A stretch of DNA of 64,000 nt from Bacteroidetes bacterium UBA4414 (GTDB taxonomy: Bacteria; Bacteroidota; Bacteroidia; Chitinophagales; Chitinophagaceae): NCBI GenBank assembly GCA_002389765.1, contig DGQM01000024.1, positions 406,318 to 470,317 of the forward strand, given 5' to 3'. The notes under the pieces are model-generated. The model had not been told where the DNA came from, ran no database searches, and was given only the letters and a program-made list of their open reading frames with translations. The stretch's first letter is position 1, and each line of letters starts with the position of its first letter. Both the position numbers and the translations under genes were made by a program. Below, piece by piece: positions 30,691 through 39,746 of this stretch.

Positions 30691-33600
30691 ATGAGTAAAA
30701 CTAAGGGATTGTTATATAAACGAAGCCTGATGTGTTTAACAACTGCAATGTTGTTGAGCCATCAGGCTTCGGCTCAATTACATACTGTCAATACATCGCC
30801 GGAAAGTATACTGGTGTTGGCTACAGAGCAGTTTGAGCAGGGCGCATTTAAGAATGCAGCGCAAAGTGCAGCGAAGTATATGTCTGCTATGCACTATACA
30901 TTGCGCACCATCAATACAGATGCTGCAGATAAAGCAGGGTATGTATTAGTGACATCGAAACTTAAAATTGATGAGCAAGGGAGCGATGAAACAGCGATTG
31001 ATTATCTGAATAAAACGGCTAATCCGGCGTACAAGGAACGTGCAGCATTTGCATTGGCGCAATACTATTTCAGGCATAACCGACTGGTGAGTGCCATTTA
31101 TTATTATGAGCTGGCAGGCATTGCCAATCTTACCAATAAAGAGATTGCAGATGCAAAGTTTGAATTAGCTTATTGCTACTTCAATAGCAAGCAGTTTGAT
31201 AAGGCAGCTCCTCTTTTTCAGGCAATCAAAGAATTGGAAGGGAAGTATTTTCTGGCAGGTAACTATTACTATGGGTTGCTGGCATATAATCAAGGTAATT
31301 ATGAAGATGCGCTGAAATCATTTGACCGTATTGCCAATGATAAGAGTTATAAATCGATTGTGCCATATTATGTAGCAGAGATATACTACTTCACAGGCAA
31401 TAAGGATAAGGCACTGAAAGAAGCGAAGCGACTGATGGCATTGCCGGAAAAGCTCTTCTACGATAACGAACTGCATTTGCTGGCTGCACAGGTATTGTTT
31501 GAAGAAAAGCGATACAAAGAAGCTTTGCCATACTTTGAGCATTACTACAATCTTGTAGATCAGATACGAAAAGAGGACTTGTATGAGCTGGCATACTGCT
31601 ATTATCATCAAGAGGAGTGGGAGAAAGCGATTGATAAGTTTTCGCAACTAAGCGATACGCGCGATTCGCTGGCACAGACAGCTATGTACTTGTTGGGTGA
31701 TTGTCATCTGAAAACAGGTGATAACAAGAGTGCGCGCAACGCATTTACAATATGTGCAGAAATGCCATTTAACCAATCGCAAAGAGAGGCCGCATTGCTA
31801 CTTGCCGCAAAGTTGTCTTATGTAATGGGTTATAACAGCGAAGCATTAACGCATATCAATGATTTGTTGGAATCATATCCGAATAGTGAGTATAAGGATG
31901 AGGCAAAGACGATGCAGTCGGACTTGCTGATAAAGACAAACCAATATGTAGCCGCATACAACGCGTTGCTTGGTGTAAAAGATAAAGACGCAGCCTACTG
32001 GCAGGTGCGTCAGAAAGTGATGTATGGTTTTGCGATGATGCAAATACAGAAAGGCGATATGCAGTTTGCAGATAGTCTTTTGTCGATGTCGCTACAGCGC
32101 AGCAGCGATGAGAAATATGAACAGGCGGCTAACTTCTGGAAGAGCGAACTGGCGTATAAAACAAGACGCTTTGAAGATGCTATTGCCTATGGCGATAAAT
32201 ATGTTATCAGAGCAGTAATACGTAACAAAGCAGAAGCACTTGCTGCCAATGCAACGTTGCAGAATGCGTATACAACTATGGGCTATGCCGCAATGGAGTT
32301 GCAACGCTTTGATGTGGCACAGCAATACTTCAGCACAGCGCAGGTAAAGGCAACAGATGCAGGTAGCACAATGGATGCGGTATTGAGAGAAGCAGACGCT
32401 GTATTTATGCAGAAGGGCTACCTGAAAGCCATAGCACTCTATGATAAAGTAATAGCTGCCAAAGGCGAAGATGCAGACTATGCAAGATACCAGAAAGGAA
32501 TAGTGCTGGGTGTGATAGGTAAGCGTGCTGATAAGGCAGCAATTATGACGATGTTAATGAATACAAAGCCTGCATCTAAATACGCAAACGAAGCACGCTA
32601 TGAATTGGCACTGGTGCAGATAGAAGAAGATAAGTACCAAGCGGCTATCAATACATTGGCACCGTTGGCAACAGTTACGGATAAAGGGAATTTTGCAGTG
32701 AAGTCGCTGATGAAAACAGCTTTCTGTTATCAGCAGATGAATGCTGATGATAAGGCGATAGCAACACTGAAGAAAGTAGTAGCAGATTACCCTGCGGCAG
32801 AAGAAAGAACTGCGGCATTGGATGCATTGAGGGGATTGTACATAGATAATAATCAGCCACAGGCATTTGCACAATTGCTGAAAGAAAATAACATCAGACT
32901 GACGGATGATAAGAGTATGGATAGCACTTACTACAGTGCTGCTGAAACACAATATGCCGCAGGCAGTTGGGCAAAAGCAAGACAATCATTCGGTACGTAT
33001 CTGCAACAATATCCTGATGGTGTGTTTGCCACCAAAGCAGCTTTTTATAAAGCAGAAGCGAGCTATCAGCTGAATGATATGAAAGAAGCGTTGATTGGTT
33101 ATGATGCTGTGCTGCAGAAAGGCTGGAGCGATTTTGCAGAACGCAGTGCACTGAAAGCGGCCACTATTAGTGCGGTAAATAATGATAATACTGGTGCATT
33201 GAAGTATTATAATATGCTGCGCAACTATGCAATGGGCAAGGAAAACCTGCAGGAAGCGTATACAGGTATGATGCGCAGTACATACCACGAAAAGCAATAT
33301 GCAGATGCGGCACTGTATGCAGATACATTGCAGTCTATGCAAGGACTTAATGAAGGGCAGCAAACAGAGTTGTTATACATCAAAGCAAAATCGTTGTACG
33401 AAACAGGTAAGCAGGACGAAGCATATCCGTTGTTTGCAAAGCTGTTGAATAATAAGAAATCAATCATTGCTGCGGAGGCAAGCTATTATGTTGCTGAGTC
33501 GCTGTTGAAAGCGGGCAAGCTGAAAGAAGCAGAAGAGCAGGCAAACAAAGCAGTGAAGCTGGCAGGTGGTAATGATGTATTGACTGTGCAGTCTTATCTG

Positions 33601-33768
33601 CTGATAGCAGATGTATTGATAAAACAGGATGACTATTTCAATGCTAAAGCATTGCTACAAAGTATAGCCAAGAATGCAAAAGTGCCGGCACTGAAAGAAG
33701 AGGCAGCGAAGAAACTGGAAGAGGCAAAAGCTACGGAAACTAAAAAAGGTAAACTGAAGCAAGACTAA
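30691..33768 (+). CDS. Large periplasmic TPR-repeat protein
   Basis: A 1025-residue protein with an N-terminal signal peptide (about 1-28, ...SHQASA) and tetratricopeptide-like helical repeats over nearly its whole length. Repeats with recognisable TPR residues include AFALAQYYFRHNRLVSAIYYYELA, YGLLAYNQGNYEDALKSFDRIA, LAAQVLFEEKRYKEALPYFEHY and AYCYYHQEEWEKAIDKFSQL, and similar units near the C-terminus. It ends in a Lys/Glu-rich helix. It is probably a scaffold for envelope complexes. It starts 13 bp after the TonB receptor and ends 14 bp before the next barrel gene, which indicates tight cotranscription. Confidence 0.88.
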   Translation: MSKTKGLLYKRSLMCLTTAMLLSHQASAQLHTVNTSPESILVLATEQFEQGAFKNAAQSAAKYMSAMHYTLRTINTDAADKAGYVLVTSKLKIDEQGSDETAIDYLNKTANPAYKERAAFALAQYYFRHNRLVSAIYYYELAGIANLTNKEIADAKFELAYCYFNSKQFDKAAPLFQAIKELEGKYFLAGNYYYGLLAYNQGNYEDALKSFDRIANDKSYKSIVPYYVAEIYYFTGNKDKALKEAKRLMALPEKLFYDNELHLLAAQVLFEEKRYKEALPYFEHYYNLVDQIRKEDLYELAYCYYHQEEWEKAIDKFSQLSDTRDSLAQTAMYLLGDCHLKTGDNKSARNAFTICAEMPFNQSQREAALLLAAKLSYVMGYNSEALTHINDLLESYPNSEYKDEAKTMQSDLLIKTNQYVAAYNALLGVKDKDAAYWQVRQKVMYGFAMMQIQKGDMQFADSLLSMSLQRSSDEKYEQAANFWKSELAYKTRRFEDAIAYGDKYVIRAVIRNKAEALAANATLQNAYTTMGYAAMELQRFDVAQQYFSTAQVKATDAGSTMDAVLREADAVFMQKGYLKAIALYDKVIAAKGEDADYARYQKGIVLGVIGKRADKAAIMTMLMNTKPASKYANEARYELALVQIEEDKYQAAINTLAPLATVTDKGNFAVKSLMKTAFCYQQMNADDKAIATLKKVVADYPAAEERTAALDALRGLYIDNNQPQAFAQLLKENNIRLTDDKSMDSTYYSAAETQYAAGSWAKARQSFGTYLQQYPDGVFATKAAFYKAEASYQLNDMKEALIGYDAVLQKGWSDFAERSALKAATISAVNNDNTGALKYYNMLRNYAMGKENLQEAYTGMMRSTYHEKQYADAALYADTLQSMQGLNEGQQTELLYIKAKSLYETGKQDEAYPLFAKLLNNKKSIIAAEASYYVAESLLKAGKLKEAEEQANKAVKLAGGNDVLTVQSYLLIADVLIKQDDYFNAKALLQSIAKNAKVPALKEEAAKKLEEAKATETKKGKLKQD

Positions 33769-33782
33769 CAACAGTGCACAAC

Positions 33783-35552
33783 ATGAAGCTAAGAATAACA
33801 TACATATTGATATTGCTGCTGGCACTGACGTTGAATGCGGATGCACAGCGCAAGAAAGGTGGCGCGAAGAAACCTGCAAAGACTTCTGTAAAGAAAGCTG
33901 TGAAGAAAGAGAAGGGTAAAAAACAACCTGCAAAGAAAGGCAAGCAAGCAGCTACACCCAAAACTAAAGTTATAGTAAACGATACTGCCGACCTGAAGTC
34001 TGCAACAATAGAAATAGTACAATCTTACAAGCCGGAAGTAAAGCAAGCTGTAAAGCCTGAGCTGCACGCAGATCTGCCGCCTGTTGACACCTCGCTGGTG
34101 GCAATGAACTACGATGTGCCTCCGCAGAGTTTGTACTATTCTTACAATGCATTGCCGCTGAGGCCGCTTGCATTGGGCAAGGATACAGTTACCGAAAAAC
34201 TGGTGAACTATGTGAAATTGGGTGGTGGTAACCTGTCTACTATATTGTTGGATGCAGGCATCACAGCATTGAAAGGACACAATTACTATTCTGTATTAAA
34301 CATTCGCCACCTATCGCAAGCGGGTAGTTTGAAATACCAGAAGTCGTCGCTGACAGGTATGGATGCAGATGCATATATAAAAGGTGATAACCTGCTGTGG
34401 CATGCAGGACTTGGTGTACAGTATAACAGGTTCTACCTGTATGGTTACGACCATAATGTGCTGAATTATACCACCGACCAGACCGGCAGAACACTATGGG
34501 GGGCTAATGTGACGATAGATGCAAAGAACAGAAACGAGGACAAAGCACTTAGCTATCATCCTTACATCAACCTGAGAACTTATTACCTGAATACACCTAC
34601 AGGTTTTGATGCATCTGAATATAATGTTACAGCAAAGCTGCCTTTTACCTATACGGTAGATACTGCTTTGAAACTTGGCATAGCTCTGAACGGGGCATTC
34701 TCTAAAATGGAGAACTCACTGGCAAATGCGAACCAACCGAATAACTATGTACAGGTAGCACCTACTATAGATTTCAGGAAAGGGGTATTTGCAACACGCA
34801 TAGGTTTATCGCCTACATTGGGAGCGATGAATACATTTTACGTATTGCCTGATATGTACGTAAGCTTCAGGCTGATACGTAAATCGCAAATGCTGTTTTC
34901 GCTGGGTTGGGATGGCAAGTTGAGGCAAAATACATTTGAACAGCTTTCTACCATCAATCCATATATGACCGTTGCTAAAGGCTTGGCACAAACCCATACC
35001 GACGAGGTGTATGGTAGCCTGCAAACGAATGTAGGCAGACACATAACTGTAAGCGGTAGGGTGTCTTGGTGGCAATATGGCAACATGCCATTGTTTATTA
35101 ATGACACAGCAACTGATAAAAAGCTGCTGAATGTTGTATATGATAAAGTGAATGCGGTTTCGATACAGGGTGGGTTACGTTATACTGTAGGGCAGACAGT
35201 GTCTGTGGGTGGAAGCATCATATTTACAACCTATGATGCTGATGTGAACAGGTATGTATGGCATGAACCAACGCTAAGGCTGAATGCTGACCTGTCTGTA
35301 AGGCCTATACCGCAGTTGCTTATTACTGGTTACCTGACGGTAATGGACGGAATGTATGCACTGGATAATGGCAACCGCAGCATAAATCTGCCAACCGTGT
35401 TTGACATGGGGGCAGGGGCAGAATATAGTTTTGTACCCAGGTTGAGTGCTTTTGCGCAGGTAAATAATATATTTAATAATCAATATGAGCGTTGGTACGG
35501 CTACAAGGCATACGGGTTTAATATATTCGGCGGGGTGCGCCTTAAATTTTAA
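33783..35552 (+). CDS. TonB-receptor-like outer-membrane barrel with histone-like basic tail
   Basis: A 589-residue protein. Signal peptide 1-22 (MKLRITYILILLLALTLNADAQ). The mature N-terminus is an extremely basic 40-residue stretch with 17 Lys (RKKGGAKKPAKTSVKKAVKK...). Then a short linker leads into strands that alternate like an outer-membrane beta-barrel, ending with the C-terminal aromatic signature FNIFGGVRLKF. A plug domain is not seen. It would sit in the outer membrane with the basic tail in the periplasm. Fourth-gene context: between a TPR scaffold and an HU/SPOR protein. Family is TonB-receptor-like; transport function is not demonstrated. Confidence 0.8.
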   Translation: MKLRITYILILLLALTLNADAQRKKGGAKKPAKTSVKKAVKKEKGKKQPAKKGKQAATPKTKVIVNDTADLKSATIEIVQSYKPEVKQAVKPELHADLPPVDTSLVAMNYDVPPQSLYYSYNALPLRPLALGKDTVTEKLVNYVKLGGGNLSTILLDAGITALKGHNYYSVLNIRHLSQAGSLKYQKSSLTGMDADAYIKGDNLLWHAGLGVQYNRFYLYGYDHNVLNYTTDQTGRTLWGANVTIDAKNRNEDKALSYHPYINLRTYYLNTPTGFDASEYNVTAKLPFTYTVDTALKLGIALNGAFSKMENSLANANQPNNYVQVAPTIDFRKGVFATRIGLSPTLGAMNTFYVLPDMYVSFRLIRKSQMLFSLGWDGKLRQNTFEQLSTINPYMTVAKGLAQTHTDEVYGSLQTNVGRHITVSGRVSWWQYGNMPLFINDTATDKKLLNVVYDKVNAVSIQGGLRYTVGQTVSVGGSIIFTTYDADVNRYVWHEPTLRLNADLSVRPIPQLLITGYLTVMDGMYALDNGNRSINLPTVFDMGAGAEYSFVPRLSAFAQVNNIFNNQYERWYGYKAYGFNIFGGVRLKF

Positions 35553-35593
35553 ACCTATTTAGTTATTTTACAGCCGATTTCGGAACATCATCA

Positions 35594-36637
35594 ATGGATA
35601 TTGCAAAATACATAGGGCTATACTTACTCAAAAACCAGAGCTGTTATATACATGGGCTGGGCAGTATTGAGATGAGGCGCAAGCCTGCATCTTACGACGG
35701 GCGCAATCTTGTACCCGGTGTAAGTGAAGTAGTAGTAGTACCTGTGAATACCGTTGATGACTCGTTATCTAACTTTATAGCTACCAACGAGCAGATAAGC
35801 ATATCGAAAGCAGGCACTGCCCTGAAAGACTATGTAGCTGTGGCATTGGCAGATATACAGGCAGGCAAAGAAGTACTGATACCTGCAATAGGTAGTTTTT
35901 TTGAAGTGAATGGTAAGTTGCAGTTTGCCACAGCGCCACAATTGCTGCTTGCACCGCCACCAATACCTGCTGAAAAAAGCTTGCCACGCCGCACTGCTAA
36001 TACCGCTGGCATGGCACAACAGGGTGGATATGCGGAACAGCCGCAGCACGCACCTGCGTACACTGCACCTGCACCAACTCCACAACCAATGCCACAACAG
36101 GCACCGGCTTATCCACCTTATCCTGAAGAGGAGAAGAAGGGTGGTATGAACTGGGGCAGGGTAATACTGTTTGTACTGATACTGCTTGCACTAATAGCGG
36201 GTGTGGTATATGTAGCTAAAAACATATTGAAAGTAGGTGTAAACACACCAACACCTGTGCAACAACCAATGACAGTGCCTGCACCGGCAGATACTATATC
36301 GCAACAAGTGGCACCTGTGGTTGATACTGCGGGTAGTGCAATAGACAGCACCGAAACGATGAGTGTTGAACCTATGCCGGTAGCACCTGCTGCACAGCCT
36401 GCGGTTAAAGGGCCAGCATCTAATTTTAAAGTTATCATCAATACATACGATGAGCGCGCGCGCGCAGAAAAACGCTTAAGTCGTTTGAAAAGTTACGGGC
36501 ATAAAGTAGAGTTGATAGCTGAGGATTCCAGTATGTTCTTCATACTGATACCTGTATCTACGTACAGAGCAGACTCGGCAAGAGTTGTAGATTCTTTGAG
36601 AAGAACCTACAACCCAGACGGAGTTAGTGTTTATTAA
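35594..36637 (+). CDS. Inner-membrane HU-CCDC81 / SPOR domain protein
   Basis: A 347-residue single-pass protein. The N-terminal part (about 1-115) is HU-like of the CCDC81 type (MDIAKYIGLYLLKNQSCYIHGLGSIEMRRKPASY and VLIPAIGSFFEVNGKLQF). A Pro/Gln-rich linker follows (120-180). One transmembrane helix spans 188-208 after the positive KK at 181-182, so the HU part is cytoplasmic. A Pro/Ala-rich periplasmic linker leads to a C-terminal SPOR domain (about 276-347; FKVIINTYDERARAEKRLSRLKSYGHKVELI). SPOR domains bind denuded septal peptidoglycan. DNA binding by the HU part is a hypothesis. Last gene of the operon. Confidence 0.87.
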   Translation: MDIAKYIGLYLLKNQSCYIHGLGSIEMRRKPASYDGRNLVPGVSEVVVVPVNTVDDSLSNFIATNEQISISKAGTALKDYVAVALADIQAGKEVLIPAIGSFFEVNGKLQFATAPQLLLAPPPIPAEKSLPRRTANTAGMAQQGGYAEQPQHAPAYTAPAPTPQPMPQQAPAYPPYPEEEKKGGMNWGRVILFVLILLALIAGVVYVAKNILKVGVNTPTPVQQPMTVPAPADTISQQVAPVVDTAGSAIDSTETMSVEPMPVAPAAQPAVKGPASNFKVIINTYDERARAEKRLSRLKSYGHKVELIAEDSSMFFILIPVSTYRADSARVVDSLRRTYNPDGVSVY

Positions 36638-36649
36638 AACCTGATTTTA

Positions 36650-37933
36650 TTATTTGAATTCGTAACCGATATCGCGGCGATAGTATTTCCCTGCGTATTC
36701 GATGCGTTCTGCGTTCTGATAGCTGGTAGCTAATGCGTCCTGTATTGTATTACCGTAAGATGTGATAGCTATTACACGGCCACCACTTGTTACTACTTCG
36801 CCATCTTTATTGGCTGTGCCTGCATGGAAGAGAGTAGAGCCTTGTACTTTATCAAAGCCTGTCATTACCCTGCCTTTAGGGTAAGAACCCGGGTAGCCTT
36901 CTGATACTAGCATTACCGTACATGCCGCGCGCTTATCGTGTTGCACGGTGATTTCATTCAGTTTGCCTTCGCCCATTTTCACAAGCATCTCCACGAAATC
37001 ATTTTCCAATCGCGGCATTACAACTTCCGTTTCAGGGTCGCCCATGCGGCAGTTGTATTCTATTACATAAGGATCGCCGCCAACATTGATAAGTCCAAAG
37101 AATACAAAACCATTGTAGATGATGTTTTCAGCAGCCAGTCCGTTGATGGTTGGATTCACAACACGTTCTACCACTTTATTCATGAAATCGCCTTGCGCAA
37201 ATGGTACAGGTGATACCGCGCCCATACCGCCTGTGTTCAGCCCTGTATCGCCTACGCCAATACGTTTGTAATCTTTTGCTTCGGGCAGTAACACATAGTT
37301 TTTACCATCTGTAAATGCAAACACAGACAATTCTATACCCGTCAAAAATTGTTCTACTACAACCTTCTTACTTGCATCACCAAACTGTGCTTCTTTTATC
37401 ATCACAGTGAAAGCATCTACAGCCTCGTCATGGCTTTGTGCTATCACCACACCTTTGCCCGCAGCAAGTCCATCGGCCTTTAATACTATAGGTAGTGTAT
37501 GCTGACGCAGGTAGGCAACACCTTCATCAAAGTTCTCTTCTGTAAACTCTCTGTAGGCAGCCGTAGGTATATTGTGGCGCTCCATGAATTTTTTAGAGAA
37601 AGCCTTGCTGCCTTCCAATTGAGCACCTTCTTTTGATGGGCCTGCAACAATGATGTGTTTCAGTGCATCATCACCTTTAAAAAAATCGTAAATACCATTT
37701 ACCAATGGGTCTTCCGGGCCGGGAACCAGTATGTCGATATTGTTTTCGATACAAGCCTGTTTAATGCCTTCAAAATCAGACACCGGTATATTAAGATTGC
37801 TGCCCAATTGTGAAGTGCCGGGATTGCCGGGAGCGATAAATAGTTCTTTGCAAAGCTTACTTTGGCGCATTTTCCATGCAAGTGCATTTTCGCGGCCACC
37901 CGAGCCTAACAGCAGTATATTGTAAGATGACAT
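36650..37933 (-). CDS. purD: Phosphoribosylamine-glycine ligase
   Basis: A 427-residue ATP-grasp enzyme that joins glycine to 5-phosphoribosylamine in purine synthesis. MSSYNILLLGSGGRENALAWKMRQS (N-domain), VLKADGLAAGKGVVIAQSHDEAVDAF (ATP-grasp), GDTGLNTGGMGAVSPVPF and NCRMGDPETEVVMPRL (metal ligands) are diagnostic. It ends with RDIGYEFK. Length is normal. No other pur gene is nearby. A TACTTTTG promoter box lies at 37967-37974. It converges with the HU/SPOR gene, 12 bp apart. Confidence 0.96.
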   Translation of the reverse strand: MSSYNILLLGSGGRENALAWKMRQSKLCKELFIAPGNPGTSQLGSNLNIPVSDFEGIKQACIENNIDILVPGPEDPLVNGIYDFFKGDDALKHIIVAGPSKEGAQLEGSKAFSKKFMERHNIPTAAYREFTEENFDEGVAYLRQHTLPIVLKADGLAAGKGVVIAQSHDEAVDAFTVMIKEAQFGDASKKVVVEQFLTGIELSVFAFTDGKNYVLLPEAKDYKRIGVGDTGLNTGGMGAVSPVPFAQGDFMNKVVERVVNPTINGLAAENIIYNGFVFFGLINVGGDPYVIEYNCRMGDPETEVVMPRLENDFVEMLVKMGEGKLNEITVQHDKRAACTVMLVSEGYPGSYPKGRVMTGFDKVQGSTLFHAGTANKDGEVVTSGGRVIAITSYGNTIQDALATSYQNAERIEYAGKYYRRDIGYEFK

Positions 37934-37966
37934 TGTGATGTATTGTTATTTACTATCTTGAGACCG

Positions 37967-37974
37967 CAAAAGTA
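37967..37974 (-). promoter_or_regulatory. -7 promoter box of purD
   Basis: The minus strand reads TACTTTTG, an exact TAnnTTTG match 34 bp before the start codon. Confidence 0.5.
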
Positions 37975-37984
37975 TCGAAACTTA

Positions 37985-39628
37985 ATGGAACAGACGAATG
38001 AGAAAAAGCACCCGAAGGGGTTGCCGTTTTTGTTTTTTACCGAAATGTGGGAACGATTTGGTTACTACCTGATGTTGGGCATTTTCGTGCTCTACATGAT
38101 AGATGTGAAAAATGGCCTTGCCATACCCGATAAAATGGCCGATGACGTATTTGGTACATTTATCGCATTCACCTACCTGACGCCTTTTCTTGGTGGTTTT
38201 CTGGCAGACAGAAAATTCGGGTATATAAAATCTGTATATGTAGGTGGCTTGCTGATGGCTATTGGTTATCTGGGATTAGCCATGCATAATATCAATACTT
38301 TTTACATATCTGTAGCCATCATCATCATAGGTAATGGGTTCTTTAAGCCTAATATATCTACCCTGTTAGGTAATCTGTACTCTACCGAAGAGTATAAAGC
38401 AAGGAAAGACAGCGGCTACAACCTTTTCTACATGGGCATTAATATCGGTGCTTTTCTGGGGCCTATCATCGCAGCGTTTATGCGCAATAAATATAGCTGG
38501 TCGGCAGCGTTTGCTACGGCAGGTATAGGTATGCTTATAGGTTTGGTGGTATTCTCATTTGGGCTAAAGCATATAAAACATGCGGATGTATTGAAACCTG
38601 TTGAAAAAGGTGATGCCAGTATGGGGCAGGTGTTTGGCGTGGTGTTTTTGCCTGCTATCATAGCTGGTGTGCTTGGGTGGATGATACCGGGCAATATATT
38701 GGGCAGCGATAGTACAGATGGTTTTATCGCGGCAGCTATACCTGTAGTAATATTCTATGTATCGCTGTGGGTAAGAGCTAACAAAGTCGATAAACGTCCG
38801 ATTGCGGCATTGCTGGTGATATTTGCATTAAGTGCAGCTTTCTGGGCTGTGTTTAAGCAAAACGGTACTGCACTTACCAGATGGGCAAAATACTACACCG
38901 ACCGCGAAGTGCCTGCTGTGGTAGAGAAACCTGCACGTGCGCTGTATCAGGTAGAAACAATGCCGAGTAAACTTGATTCTGTAACGAAATATGATGTGCA
39001 ATATCAGGCAGTGAAAGTGGATGGTAAAGTGCAGAAGGAATGGGGCAGGGATGTGTACTTCCGCAATCAGTCACCTGATAAAATGCCAAAGGACGATGAG
39101 CCTGTGTATCTGGCAAGTACAGAATTATTTCAATCCATCAACCCGGCGTGGGTGGTGCTACTGACACCTGTGGTAGTAGGCTTCTTTGCCATGTTGAACA
39201 GGCGTAAGAAAGAACCATCTACCGCTACGAAGATTGCATTTGGCCTTTTGATATCTGCACTATCTACCCTTGTAATGGTGTGGGCTGTGGGTGTTGGCAA
39301 CAATGGCGCAATAAAAGTATCGCCAGTGTGGCTGATAGGCTGCTATGGGGTGATAACGGTGGGCGAATTGTTGCTGAGTCCGATGGGGCTGTCGCTGGTA
39401 TCGAAACTGAGCCCGCCAAGGCTAACAGCGCTTATGATGGGTGGCTTCTTCCTGTCTACTTCTATAGGTAATAAGATGTCGGGCGTGTTGGCAAGTAAGT
39501 GGTATGACTATACGGATAAGGGCGATTTCTTCCTCTTTAACTGTATGCTGCTGATGATAGCAACCGTGCTTGCATTTATTGTGTTGAAGTGGCTGAACAG
39601 CATCATGAAAGAGAAAAACCTGCATTAA
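37985..39628 (+). CDS. POT/PTR-family peptide transporter, copy 1 (with extracytoplasmic insertion)
   Basis: A 547-residue proton-coupled di/tripeptide transporter with 12-14 helices. The proton-coupling motif ExxERF.YY is present as TEMWERFGYYLMLG near the N-terminus, and FLAGFLADRKFGYIKS, GNGFFKPNISTLLGNLY and YNLFYMGINIGAFLGP are POT signatures. Between helices, about residues 305-385 form a long hydrophilic insertion (TDREVPAVVEKPARALYQVETM...), which the two following paralogues lack. The Met at 37985 is preferred over an in-frame upstream Met at 37943. A terminator follows at 39649. First of three consecutive POT genes. Confidence 0.92.
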   Translation: MEQTNEKKHPKGLPFLFFTEMWERFGYYLMLGIFVLYMIDVKNGLAIPDKMADDVFGTFIAFTYLTPFLGGFLADRKFGYIKSVYVGGLLMAIGYLGLAMHNINTFYISVAIIIIGNGFFKPNISTLLGNLYSTEEYKARKDSGYNLFYMGINIGAFLGPIIAAFMRNKYSWSAAFATAGIGMLIGLVVFSFGLKHIKHADVLKPVEKGDASMGQVFGVVFLPAIIAGVLGWMIPGNILGSDSTDGFIAAAIPVVIFYVSLWVRANKVDKRPIAALLVIFALSAAFWAVFKQNGTALTRWAKYYTDREVPAVVEKPARALYQVETMPSKLDSVTKYDVQYQAVKVDGKVQKEWGRDVYFRNQSPDKMPKDDEPVYLASTELFQSINPAWVVLLTPVVVGFFAMLNRRKKEPSTATKIAFGLLISALSTLVMVWAVGVGNNGAIKVSPVWLIGCYGVITVGELLLSPMGLSLVSKLSPPRLTALMMGGFFLSTSIGNKMSGVLASKWYDYTDKGDFFLFNCMLLMIATVLAFIVLKWLNSIMKEKNLH

Positions 39629-39648
39629 GATTAATTGTCAGATAAAGA

Positions 39649-39676
39649 GAAAATACCGCTTCATGCGGTATTTTTC
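39649..39676 (+). terminator. Terminator after POT copy 1
   Basis: AAATACCGC (39651-39659) / GCGGTATTT (39665-39673), followed by more T. Confidence 0.8.
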
Positions 39677-39746
39677 GTTTCAGGGGCTTTCAGCACTGGC
39701 AAATTTTACTATCTTTCGTCACTAATCTATTTTTAAAACGATAATT

